Assembly: GCA_028691155.1 (NCBI GenBank)
Contig: JAQUZV010000103.1
Location: 1 to 7,543 of the forward strand
Direction of reading: 5' to 3'
DNA length: 7,543 nt
DNA from: Victivallales bacterium
GTDB lineage: Bacteria; Verrucomicrobiota; Lentisphaeria; Victivallales; SZUA-371
The position numbers were made by a program, and so were the translations under genes. Positions within the stretch are counted from its first letter, which is position 1. The number at the start of each line of letters is the position of its first letter. Shown piece after piece: positions 1 through 6,055 of the stretch. The notes beneath the pieces were generated by a model. It saw nothing but the letters and a program-made list of their open reading frames with translations, made no database searches and was not told the DNA's origin.

Positions 1-1269
1 CCCCCGCTGGCGATCGAGTCGGCGCGCGGACCGTTTCTCTATACCAAAGACGGCCGGGAAGTGATCGATGCCATCAGTTCCTGGTGGTGCAAGAGTCTGG
101 GCCATTGCCATCCGCGCATTCGGGCGGCGGTGGAACGGCAACTGGATAAGTTCGAACACGTGATTCTGGCCAATACCACCAACGAGACCATTGCCGCGTT
201 TGCGGCGGAACTGGCCGGAATCTGTCCGGGTCTGGACCGGGTTTTCCTGGCGGACAACGGCTCGACCGCGGTCGAAGTGGCCATGAAGATGAGTTTGCAG
301 TATCATGCGCAGACCGGTACTCCGGAACGCAATACCTTTCTGGCGCTGCACAACGGCTATCATGGCGAAACCATCCTGACGCTGGCGGCCGGCGACTGCG
401 AAATGTATTCGCGTCCCTTTGCCCGGATTTTGCCGCGGATTGCCAAAACGGCGCCGCTGGTTTACTGCACCGGACCCGATCGGCCCGGTTGGGATAAATA
501 TCCCGATGCCGCCTGGAATGAAATGGAACGGCAGCTCGATGAATTGGCGCCGCAATTGGCCGCTGTTATTTTCGAACCGGTGGTTCAGGGGGCGGGGGGC
601 ATGAAGATTTACAGTCCCGATCTGTTGCGTCGTTTTCGCGCCTGGGCCGACCGGCACCATGTTCATCTGATTGCCGATGAGATTATGACCGGGTTTGCCC
701 GCTGCGGCCGGATGCTGGCCTGCGAATATGCCGGGATCGTGCCCGATTTCGTCACCCTGTCCAAGAGCATGACGGCCGGATGGGGCCCGATGTCCGCCAT
801 TTTATGTTCGAGTGCCACTTATAACGCCTTTTACGGCGATTATTTCTCCGACCGGGCGTTTGTCCATTCCAATACCTACACCGGCTATCCGGTAACGGCT
901 GCCGCCACATTGGCCGCGCTGAAGATTTATCGGGAAGAGCTGGTGGTGGAGAAAGCGCCGGAAAAATGTGCACAGTTGCGCCGGTTGATGGAGTACGTCG
1001 CCCGTGAAACCGGAGCGTTGAGCAACATTCGCGCCATCGGATATCTGGCCGCGGCGGAGATCGTGGATCCCGACTCGGGAATGCCGTTCGACCGGCGGCG
1101 GCGGATCGGGTTTCAACTGGCGCAGCAGGCGGCGGAAAACGGCGCGTTGCTGCGGCCGATCGGCGATACTCTCTATTTCCTGCCGCCGTTCAATACCCCG
1201 GATGTGGTGTTGGAGCGCATGGCGGAGATTGCCGCGCGGTCGCTGCGGCAGGTGATCGATCCGGCTTAA
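1..1269 (+). CDS. bioA: Adenosylmethionine-8-amino-7-oxononanoate aminotransferase (BioA), 5'-truncated by window edge
   Basis: A PLP-dependent class-III aminotransferase that makes 7,8-diaminopelargonic acid from 8-amino-7-oxononanoate in cytosolic biotin synthesis, normally with S-adenosylmethionine as amino donor. The frame is open from base 1, so the start lies left of the window; by recalled alignment to E. coli BioA (429 residues) only about 24 residues are missing. Family motifs seen are the substrate-site SSWW (76-87), the phosphate-binding GSTAVE (259-276), HNGYHGE with the ring-stacking Tyr (349-369), the PLP-binding Asp in IADE (676-678), the Schiff-base Lys in LSKSMTAG (763-765), HSNTYTG (865-885) and a late Arg in RPIG (1153-1155) at the substrate carboxylate site. 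The SSWW pair and RPIG separate BioA from other class-III enzymes such as ornithine or GABA aminotransferases. Whether the donor is SAM or lysine cannot be decided here. It stops at TAA 1267-1269, and an M48 protease gene follows after 18 bp. No other bio gene is visible. Confidence 0.93.
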   Translation, partial: PPLAIESARGPFLYTKDGREVIDAISSWWCKSLGHCHPRIRAAVERQLDKFEHVILANTTNETIAAFAAELAGICPGLDRVFLADNGSTAVEVAMKMSLQYHAQTGTPERNTFLALHNGYHGETILTLAAGDCEMYSRPFARILPRIAKTAPLVYCTGPDRPGWDKYPDAAWNEMERQLDELAPQLAAVIFEPVVQGAGGMKIYSPDLLRRFRAWADRHHVHLIADEIMTGFARCGRMLACEYAGIVPDFVTLSKSMTAGWGPMSAILCSSATYNAFYGDYFSDRAFVHSNTYTGYPVTAAATLAALKIYREELVVEKAPEKCAQLRRLMEYVARETGALSNIRAIGYLAAAEIVDPDSGMPFDRRRRIGFQLAQQAAENGALLRPIGDTLYFLPPFNTPDVVLERMAEIAARSLRQVIDPA

Positions 1270-1287
1270 CCCGAAAAAGGAACGGCG

Positions 1288-2565
1288 ATGAAACTGCCTT
1301 TACTGATTCTGCTGATGGCCTATGTCCTGACCCAGGTGGTGGACTATGCTCTGGAAATATTGAATCTGCGTTATTTGAGGAAATACGGGCAGATGGAACC
1401 GGAGGAGTTTGCCGGGTTGATCGACGCCGATCTGCTGCGGCGGACGGAGCAGTATACGATGGCGCATACCCGGCTGGGGATCGTCGACGATCTGTGCAGC
1501 GAGGCGGCGACGCTGATTTTTATTTTCAGTGGACTGCTGTTCTGGTATGCCGGGATTGTCGGGCAATGGCAGTGGCCGTTCGTCCTGAGCGGATTGGCGT
1601 TTTTCCTGATTCTGGAGTTGGTGCGGGCGTTGCTCGACGTTCCGTTCGATCTGTTCAATACTTTCCGGCTGGAAAAGCGTTTCGGCTTCAATCGGATGAC
1701 GCCCCGGATCTGGCTGGCGGACCAATTGAAGAGCCGGTTGTTGTCCATGATTATTTCCGGACTCCTGTTGGGAGGGGCGTTGTGGCTGTACGCCGTGTTG
1801 CCGCAGTGGTGGTGGCTGGCGGTATGGGCGTTCTATCTGTTTTTTTCGGTTTTCATGATGTACCTGGCGCCGTACGTGCTGGAGCCGTTGTTCAATAAAT
1901 TCACTCCGATTGAAGACGACGCGTTGGTCGAACGTGTGGCCGCGGTGCTGGCCCGGGCCGGAATCAAGGTCAAAGGGGTCTTTAAAATGGACGCGTCCCG
2001 GCGTACTTCCCATACCAATGCTTACTTTACCGGCATCGGTCGGGAAAAACGGATTGTGCTTTACGACACTTTGCTGCAAAAGCTCGATACCGATGAAATT
2101 GTTGCCGTACTGGCCCATGAGGCCGGACACTGTCGCCACCGGCATATCATCAAGATGTTGTTGCTGTTCGAAACCGGGGCCTTGATGGGGGCCTATCTGG
2201 CCTTTGTGTTCCTGGGCGGCGACTGGCTGGCCCGGTTGTTCGGATTCCCGGCCGGCAACCTGTTTACGCGCGTGGTGCTGCTGGGCTTTGCCGCCGCGGT
2301 GGTGACCTGGCCGCTGTCGCCGTTGTTCAACTGGCTGTCGCGCCGTTTCGAACGGGAAGCGGATGCCTTTGCCTGTGAGATGGTCGGCGACGGCGGCGCA
2401 TTGGCCTCGGCGCTGGTCAAGCTTTCCAAGGACAATCTTTCCAACCTGCATCCGCATCCCTGTTATGCGGCTTTTCACTACTCGCATCCGCCGGTGATCG
2501 AACGTATCCGTTATCTGCAGGCGTGGCGGCGGCCGCCGGCCGCCGGCGAGGCGATTACGAAATGA
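1288..2565 (+). CDS. Ste24-type M48 family integral membrane zinc metalloprotease
   Basis: A 425-residue homologue of Ste24/ZMPSTE24 (CAAX prenyl protease 1 family), somewhat shorter than the yeast and human enzymes (about 450-475). About seven hydrophobic segments lie near residues 3-22, 71-92, 96-118, 150-171, 173-198, 290-312 and 325-346, matching the intramembrane chamber of the family. Family landmarks are FDLFNTFRLEKRFGFN (119-134), SRRTSHTNAYFTG (237-249), the zinc site HEAGH (277-281: His277, Glu278, His281), the third ligand Glu357 in EADAFA, and the C-terminal HYSHPP (397-402). All catalytic residues are intact. Eukaryotic relatives cleave prenylated CAAX proteins, but bacteria generally lack that modification, so the bacterial role is more likely membrane-protein quality control or peptide removal; this is inference. 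The ATG at 1288 has the Shine-Dalgarno sequence AAAGGA (1276-1281) six bases upstream. The 18-bp gap after bioA suggests cotranscription. The 3' end overlaps the convergent acetyltransferase gene by 11 bp. Confidence 0.93.
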   Translation: MKLPLLILLMAYVLTQVVDYALEILNLRYLRKYGQMEPEEFAGLIDADLLRRTEQYTMAHTRLGIVDDLCSEAATLIFIFSGLLFWYAGIVGQWQWPFVLSGLAFFLILELVRALLDVPFDLFNTFRLEKRFGFNRMTPRIWLADQLKSRLLSMIISGLLLGGALWLYAVLPQWWWLAVWAFYLFFSVFMMYLAPYVLEPLFNKFTPIEDDALVERVAAVLARAGIKVKGVFKMDASRRTSHTNAYFTGIGREKRIVLYDTLLQKLDTDEIVAVLAHEAGHCRHRHIIKMLLLFETGALMGAYLAFVFLGGDWLARLFGFPAGNLFTRVVLLGFAAAVVTWPLSPLFNWLSRRFEREADAFACEMVGDGGALASALVKLSKDNLSNLHPHPCYAAFHYSHPPVIERIRYLQAWRRPPAAGEAITK

Positions 2566-2980
2566 TTCCTTTGGCGACGGCGTCGGCTTCATCCTGAAAG
2601 ATGGCCATGGCGGTATTCATGGGACGAAAGCCGAGTTTGGTGTAAAATCCTTCCCGGCCGGGATTGGCATACAGGATGATTTTTTTATGCCCGGCGGAAA
2701 GACGGATGAGGTGCTGCACGAGTTGCCGTCCCAGGCCGCGACCCTGATAGTCCGGATGCAGGGCAATATCGCAGAGGTAGGAGCAGTCGGCGCCGTCGGC
2801 CAGCGCTCTTCCGGCGCCGATCAACCGGTTGCCGTCGTAGGCAAAGCATTTATAACGGCTGTTGGCATAGACGGTTTCCAGCGCCGCGGGCCGGCGCGTT
2901 CCCAGCGGCGCCACCCGGTAGAGTTCCGCCAGTTCATTCCAGTCGATGGTGTTGGGCTCAAAACGGAATTCGATGGTCAT
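2555..2980 (-). CDS. GNAT family N-acetyltransferase
   Basis: A 141-residue single-domain protein of the GNAT fold, expected to transfer an acetyl group from acetyl-CoA to an amine; the acceptor cannot be read from sequence. Conserved motif A is clear: the strand YLCDIALHP (68-76) is followed by the acetyl-CoA pyrophosphate loop QGRGLG (79-84) and a helix LVQHLI. The motif-B region follows as strand IILYAN and then FYTKLGFRPM near 112-121. Length is normal for a stand-alone GNAT, and there is no signal peptide, so it should be cytosolic. The ATG (complement of 2978-2980) is preceded on the coding strand by only a weak GAG at 2990-2992, so translation initiation may be modest. It is convergent with the Ste24-type gene, sharing 11 bp at the 3' ends, so it is not in that operon. 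A terminator lies between it and the upstream PEP-CTERM gene, so it probably has its own promoter in 2981-3168; I could not pick a convincing one. Confidence 0.85.
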   Translation of the reverse strand: MTIEFRFEPNTIDWNELAELYRVAPLGTRRPAALETVYANSRYKCFAYDGNRLIGAGRALADGADCSYLCDIALHPDYQGRGLGRQLVQHLIRLSAGHKKIILYANPGREGFYTKLGFRPMNTAMAIFQDEADAVAKGIIS

Positions 2981-3168
2981 AGTTTTTTTCTCGGGTTATA
3001 CGGCGAATTGCCGCCGGGCGATCCTTTACCGTATGGATTCATTTCCGAACCGCGCAAAACAGGATGTTGCAGGCCCCGGGGCCGTTCCACTGCGATCAGT
3101 GGTCGGAAACGAATATAGATGTGCCGTCGATATTTTCCACTGCCGTGAAAAAAATTTAACGCGGCCAT

Positions 3169-3195
3169 AAAAAAACGCCCGCGGTGGCGGACGTT
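3169..3195 (-). terminator. Rho-independent terminator of the PEP-CTERM-like gene
   Basis: Read on the minus strand, a nine-pair stem (AACGTCCGC with GCGGGCGTT, one G-U pair) closes a four-base CACC loop and is followed directly by a run of T residues (plus-strand A run 3169-3175). It begins 28 bases after the stop codon of the PEP-CTERM-like gene ending at 3223. It separates that gene from the downstream GNAT gene on the same strand. Confidence 0.85.
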
Positions 3196-3222
3196 GTTTC
3201 CCCAAATGTGAGGCGGCGTTGA

Positions 3223-3786
3223 TCAGCTGTTGCGGCGGCGGAGGCGCCACCCGGTCAATCCGGCCAGGCCGATAACGGCGGAAATCAGTACTCCCGGCAA
3301 CGGCTGTCCCACCGGACTTTTGGCATCGACCTGAAAATCGATTTGCCCGGTATACCAGCAGCAGTTATTGGTGGTTGATTCGAAGACTTTTTCCCGGGAA
3401 TAGTAAGTGTTATCCACCCAACGGTTGTTCGGGCCGTTGTAGCCGTTGACGGAGTAATAAGTGTTGCCGTCGTTTTCCAGCCAGAAGCCGATATTGGTGC
3501 CCTGGTCGAACTTGCCGATGGCGGCATAATTGTTTTTATCGAAGACCAGCGAATTTTGCGTGATGATATTATAATTCCGGTCGAAAGTAAAATAACCGAA
3601 AGAGTCGTACCCGTAGCTCCAGAGCTGTCGAGCGCTCAAATCGGCGTCTTTTTTCGTCGTAATGCTATAGCCGTAGTTGCAGCCGTAATTGACGCGGTAA
3701 AAACTGCTTCGGTCCGGTACCGTGCTGTCCGCCCATAGTCCGATTGTTCCGGCTGCAAGCAGAAAAAGAATCAACCATCTTTTCAT
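3223..3786 (-). CDS. Small exported protein with PEP-CTERM-like (PLPG) sorting tail
   Basis: A 187-residue exported protein. Residues 1-19 form a signal peptide (MKR, then a hydrophobic core, with likely cleavage after Ala19 in LWA). The C-terminus has the three-part architecture of exosortase substrates: a short PLPG motif (162-165), a hydrophobic helix (166-180) and a basic end RLRRR (181-185). By family knowledge such proteins are cut by an exosortase and placed on the cell surface or in the extracellular matrix. The mature part is rich in Tyr, Asn, Gly and aromatic residues and looks beta-rich, with a repeated NTYYS (108-112 and 126-130) and three Cys (36, 142, 143); I assign no catalytic role. 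An in-frame ATG six codons upstream (3802-3804) was not used because it has no ribosome site and would put hydrophilic residues ahead of the signal peptide, whereas 3786 has a GGGGG site five bases before it. No exosortase gene is in the window. The gene has its own terminator and a candidate promoter. Confidence 0.82.
   Translation of the reverse strand: MKRWLILFLLAAGTIGLWADSTVPDRSSFYRVNYGCNYGYSITTKKDADLSARQLWSYGYDSFGYFTFDRNYNIITQNSLVFDKNNYAAIGKFDQGTNIGFWLENDGNTYYSVNGYNGPNNRWVDNTYYSREKVFESTTNNCCWYTGQIDFQVDAKSPVGQPLPGVLISAVIGLAGLTGWRLRRRNS
3226..3318 (-). other. PEP-CTERM-like C-terminal sorting region
   Basis: These codons encode the last 31 residues of the exported protein: a short polar lead, PLPG in place of the canonical PEP, one membrane-spanning stretch and an arginine-rich end. 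The motif resembles the known VPLPA/PEP variants of exosortase signals. That the cognate exosortase recognises PLPG is inferred from architecture only. Confidence 0.7.
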
Positions 3787-3791
3787 TATTT

Positions 3792-3796
3792 CCCCC
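3792..3796 (-). promoter_or_regulatory. Ribosome binding site that decides the start of the PEP-CTERM-like gene
   Basis: On the coding strand GGGGG, running on into GGGGGA, sits five bases before the ATG at 3784-3786. No such purine-rich site precedes the alternative in-frame ATG at 3802-3804. Together with signal-peptide geometry this selects the shorter 187-residue product. Confidence 0.6.
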
Positions 3797-3838
3797 GTTG
3801 GCATGGTTTTCAGGTGATGATAGGTAACTTGTAACCTT

Positions 3839-3866
3839 ATTGTAGTTCAATTGTTAGAAAAAACAA
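3839..3866 (-). promoter_or_regulatory. Candidate sigma-70-type promoter for the PEP-CTERM-like gene
   Basis: On the minus strand TTGTTT (complement of 3861-3866) and TACAAT (complement of 3839-3844) are separated by 16 bases. The -10 matches consensus at five of six positions, while the -35 is poor (three of six). The surrounding DNA is strongly AT-rich, including a long A/T tract at 3857-3896 that could act as an upstream element. Transcription would begin near 3832, giving a leader of roughly 45 bases. A short direct repeat GTAAC-TT-GTAAC (3824-3835) overlaps the predicted start; whether it binds anything is unknown. Confidence 0.4.
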
Positions 3867-4216
3867 TATTTTTTTTGAAAAAAATGATTTATTTTGCACC
3901 GGAGAAATATATCATGCAACAGATGAGATGGCGTGGCCGCGTTGTCGGTCAATATCCGTTCCCGGGTTTTGCGCTCTGCCGATGCGGCCGGATCCGAAGG
4001 TGAGGTCGGGACGAGGTGACTTTTCAATGTTTTTACCAAAATTTTACAATTCGACCCGTGGTATTGTTGGCGGAAGACGCTTCGGCCGTGTATGGTGGTT
4101 TTGAGAAACAACGGGGGGTCATAATCGACCGGATCGAATTTGGTCTTGCGCGTTGGTTTTATGTTGAGCGGAAAACGGTCTTCGGCAAGATAAGGTTATT
4201 CTTGAAAAAGAAGAAA
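3867..4216. other. Spacer between divergent genes, no gene recognised
   Basis: This is part of the 660-bp gap between the minus-strand PEP-CTERM-like gene and the plus-strand 474-residue gene. It begins with an AT-rich tract and then becomes mixed composition. Open frames in it (a minus-strand one at 3854-4111 and plus-strand ones from 3914 and 4016) have no recognisable domain, an implausible composition for a folded protein, and poor or no ribosome sites. I see no tRNA, no ordered RNA structure and no repeat array. It may hold the promoter of the 474-residue gene, or decayed coding sequence. Confidence 0.5.
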
Positions 4217-4318
4217 ATGAATTTCCCGGTAAAAAGTATTATGAGCGTCAAAGGTGTCAACACGAGCCTTATGGCCGGGGTGCTGTTCGGGGCGACGCTT
4301 TTAATTTTCGCCGGATAA
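4217..4318 (+). CDS. Possible 33-residue hydrophobic peptide (weak)
   Basis: A short frame starting at an ATG with an AG-rich stretch (AAGAAG, 4208-4213) just upstream. The product has a short basic N-terminus (Lys6, Lys12) and then one hydrophobic segment (roughly residues 18-33, ending LLIFAG) and stops, so it resembles either a one-span membrane peptide or a signal peptide without a mature domain. A second in-frame ATG at 4241 would give 25 residues. Beyond the TAA at 4316-4318 the same frame stays open for 27 codons, so it could also be the remnant of a broken exported protein. I recognise no family. Chance ORFs of this size are common, so the call is tentative. Confidence 0.2.
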   Translation: MNFPVKSIMSVKGVNTSLMAGVLFGATLLIFAG

Positions 4319-4432
4319 GACCGTCATCGCCCGGCGCTTCGGATTGCCGAAGACAAAAAAAGTCCTTACTCCCGGAAGCCGGAACCGGCAAGGGTTGTGT
4401 GAAGGAATATAAACACCGCGTTGTGCAATAAC

Positions 4433-4437
4433 AGGAG
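4433..4437 (+). promoter_or_regulatory. Ribosome binding site for the 474-residue secreted protein
   Basis: AGGAG lies 11 bases before the ATG at 4449, on the long side but usable, and 17 bases before the alternative ATG at 4455, which is too far. It therefore favours the start beginning MAMKW rather than MKW. Confidence 0.55.
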
Positions 4438-4448
4438 CAAGTTAAATC

Positions 4449-5873
4449 ATGGCGATGAAATGGGTGACCGGCATCACCGGTTTGGTTGTTGTCACCACGG
4501 TGTTGACGGTGATGGCATTTCCTTCTTTTGCCGGTGAAAAACAACAAGCGGCATTCACCAATAAAGGGGAGATGAATTATAAGGATTTATGGACGGAACA
4601 AGAGGTTAAAAATTTTTTGCAGTTGCCGTATTCTTCGGAACCGACAACGGTATCGAGAATAAGTTTGGAAAAGTTTCATACGCTGTCCGGGATTGCCCGT
4701 TTTGCCAACATTTTTCCCGGAGGCGAAATGATTTTAACCGCCAATGAAAATTCTCTTGGCGGCGTATGGTTTAAACTTGGTGACCGTAATTGGCGTATTT
4801 TCAGCATTACCATCTACAGCCCGACCTCTTGCCGCAATTTTTGTGATTCAATATTCCGATATGTTACCGGTTCTGTTGCGCTGTGGAGTAAAATCCCGAG
4901 CGTCTATGAACCTCGCCTTGACAATGGAATTTACACGTTGCGGACTAAAGGGGCCCGGCTGGGGGAAATGTATTTTGATCTCAAAAGACTATATGTCATA
5001 CAGGTTTGCGAAGATGGTACCCCGGCATATGACCGAAAAACTGACGACAAGCAGAAAACTTTGAGCGCCATCGCTGAGATCATCGGCGGGATAGTGGACT
5101 TTATTGAAAACGACAAGTACAAGCCAACCCGATCCAAGGCCGAGTATAATGAAATTTTGAAAAAATACAGAAAAGTGGCACCTGATTCTTCCCCCATTTG
5201 TCGGGAGGGTGATATCTCTCTGCCGGCGTCGGATTCAAAATTACCGACGAAAGAAAAGAATGGTTTTTTCCATTCCTTGAACGATTCCGAATTTGAAGAT
5301 ATCCGTGCATATGCGGAGATACGAACGGAAGGAAACGTTATCCCGGCGGCGGATTATCAACCGATTGTCAATGAATCGATTTGGTGGATAACAAAGATTC
5401 TGAAGCCGGAATTTATTCCCGATCGGACCTTTATGGCCCGAAATATAATGTTGGTTCCTCATAACAGAAATAAAACCGCCAAGGATCTGACGGTATTAAG
5501 CTATAAAATGGGCCAACGGCATTTCATGATAGTGCAATCGGGAGGAATAAATGCTCGGATATGGATTTTTATCGCCGATCCGGAGTCGGAGTATCTAAAA
5601 GGCAGGGACAAAACAAATATTCCCGCCACTTTTTTCCGTTATATCAATCAAAAGTTCCGATCCCGTATCCCTCCCATGATAACTAAAGAGACGGGTAATG
5701 GCTATATTTCGACCGCTGAACCGGTTCCGAACGGGCGTAATTATATCGATGCTTGTTTTTATGCCGGCAACAAGGAACTGTGTCTGGTCTTGCGGAAAGA
5801 ATCGCCGGAGGATACCATTCCGGCTCGTGTCCCGATGCCGGAGCAATGGTTTTCATGGTGGAAAAAGCAGTAG
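4449..5873 (+). CDS. Secreted protein of unknown function with two internal domain copies
   Basis: A 474-residue exported protein that I do not recognise. Residues 1-28 form a signal peptide (Lys4, a Val/Thr-rich hydrophobic core, likely cleavage after Ala28 in SFA), and there is no C-terminal anchor or sorting tail, so it is probably periplasmic or released. Two stretches align with each other. FKLGDRNWRI (108-117) resembles YKMGQRHFMI (352-361). FRY (136-138), SKIP (147-150) and NG (159-160) recur in the same order as FRY (396-398), SRIP (405-408) and NG (417-418), with an identical 12-residue step from the Ser to the Asn. This suggests a duplicated domain of roughly 150 residues joined by a charged linker (about 188-275). 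Six cysteines remain after cleavage (128, 132, 187, 251, 436, 445), so disulfides are possible. Local base composition is AT-rich: the 60 bases from 5101 are about 38% GC, against about 63% for the 60 bases from 541 in bioA. No partner gene is evident. Confidence 0.85.
   Translation: MAMKWVTGITGLVVVTTVLTVMAFPSFAGEKQQAAFTNKGEMNYKDLWTEQEVKNFLQLPYSSEPTTVSRISLEKFHTLSGIARFANIFPGGEMILTANENSLGGVWFKLGDRNWRIFSITIYSPTSCRNFCDSIFRYVTGSVALWSKIPSVYEPRLDNGIYTLRTKGARLGEMYFDLKRLYVIQVCEDGTPAYDRKTDDKQKTLSAIAEIIGGIVDFIENDKYKPTRSKAEYNEILKKYRKVAPDSSPICREGDISLPASDSKLPTKEKNGFFHSLNDSEFEDIRAYAEIRTEGNVIPAADYQPIVNESIWWITKILKPEFIPDRTFMARNIMLVPHNRNKTAKDLTVLSYKMGQRHFMIVQSGGINARIWIFIADPESEYLKGRDKTNIPATFFRYINQKFRSRIPPMITKETGNGYISTAEPVPNGRNYIDACFYAGNKELCLVLRKESPEDTIPARVPMPEQWFSWWKKQ
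4728..4937 (+). repeat. Protein-level repeat, copy 1, in the secreted 474-residue protein
   Basis: Encodes residues 94-163, carrying FKLGDRNWRI, FRY, SKIP and NG in order. It pairs with the copy at 5445-5708. The similarity is seen only in the protein; the DNA is fully diverged, so any duplication is old. Confidence 0.45.
5445..5708 (+). repeat. Protein-level repeat, copy 2, in the secreted 474-residue protein
   Basis: Encodes residues 333-420, carrying YKMGQRHFMI, FRY, SRIP and NG in order. Compared with copy 1 it has extra residues between the first and second motifs (35 instead of 19 positions), which would be a loop insertion if the two are homologous. Confidence 0.45.
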
Positions 5874-6055
5874 ATTTTTAGCGGCGCATGGATAATTCAT
5901 ATCGTTTGAGCGTGAAATGATCCGTCCATGGTGGCCGGGCCTGGGATTTCCGACCCGGTTACTGCTGTTACCGCCTCCCGGCGGGAGTATCTGGCTCCGA
6001 TATTATTAAGATTTGGCGGTGCGGCAGGGGTATGGACGAGAACTTGAATGTGCGC

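Noticed and set aside
61..63. GTG at 61 as the start of bioA
   Set aside because: The upstream codons in frame (PPLAIESARGPFLYTKDGRE) match the conserved N-terminal region of BioA, so the gene continues past the left edge.
1300..2592. A 430-codon open frame on the minus strand opposite the Ste24-type gene
   Set aside because: It is a GC-driven shadow of the real gene: the product is extremely rich in Gln, Arg, His and Pro with no domain, while the plus-strand frame has complete M48 motifs.
2687..3118. A 143-codon plus-strand frame opposite the GNAT gene
   Set aside because: It is antisense to a clear acetyltransferase with an intact QGRGLG loop, its composition is atypical, and it has no recognisable domain.
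3914..4003. A 29-codon plus-strand ORF preceded by GGAG
   Set aside because: Its composition is Arg/Gly-rich without any pattern and its length is within chance expectation; the ribosome-site match alone is not enough.
3854..4111. An 85-codon minus-strand frame upstream of the PEP-CTERM-like gene
   Set aside because: It would end inside the AT-rich promoter region of that gene, ends in a Lys/Phe run from an A/T tract, and has no domain or good ribosome site.
4331..4360. Hairpin CTTCGG-ATTG-CCGAAG as a terminator after the 33-codon ORF
   Set aside because: It is followed by an A run, not a T run, on the plus strand, and on the minus strand no T run follows it either.
5975..5987. Hairpin CTCCC-GGC-GGGAG as a bidirectional terminator between the convergent genes
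   Set aside because: The stem is only five pairs with a three-base loop and there is no T tract on either side; termination here may rely on Rho or on something I cannot see.
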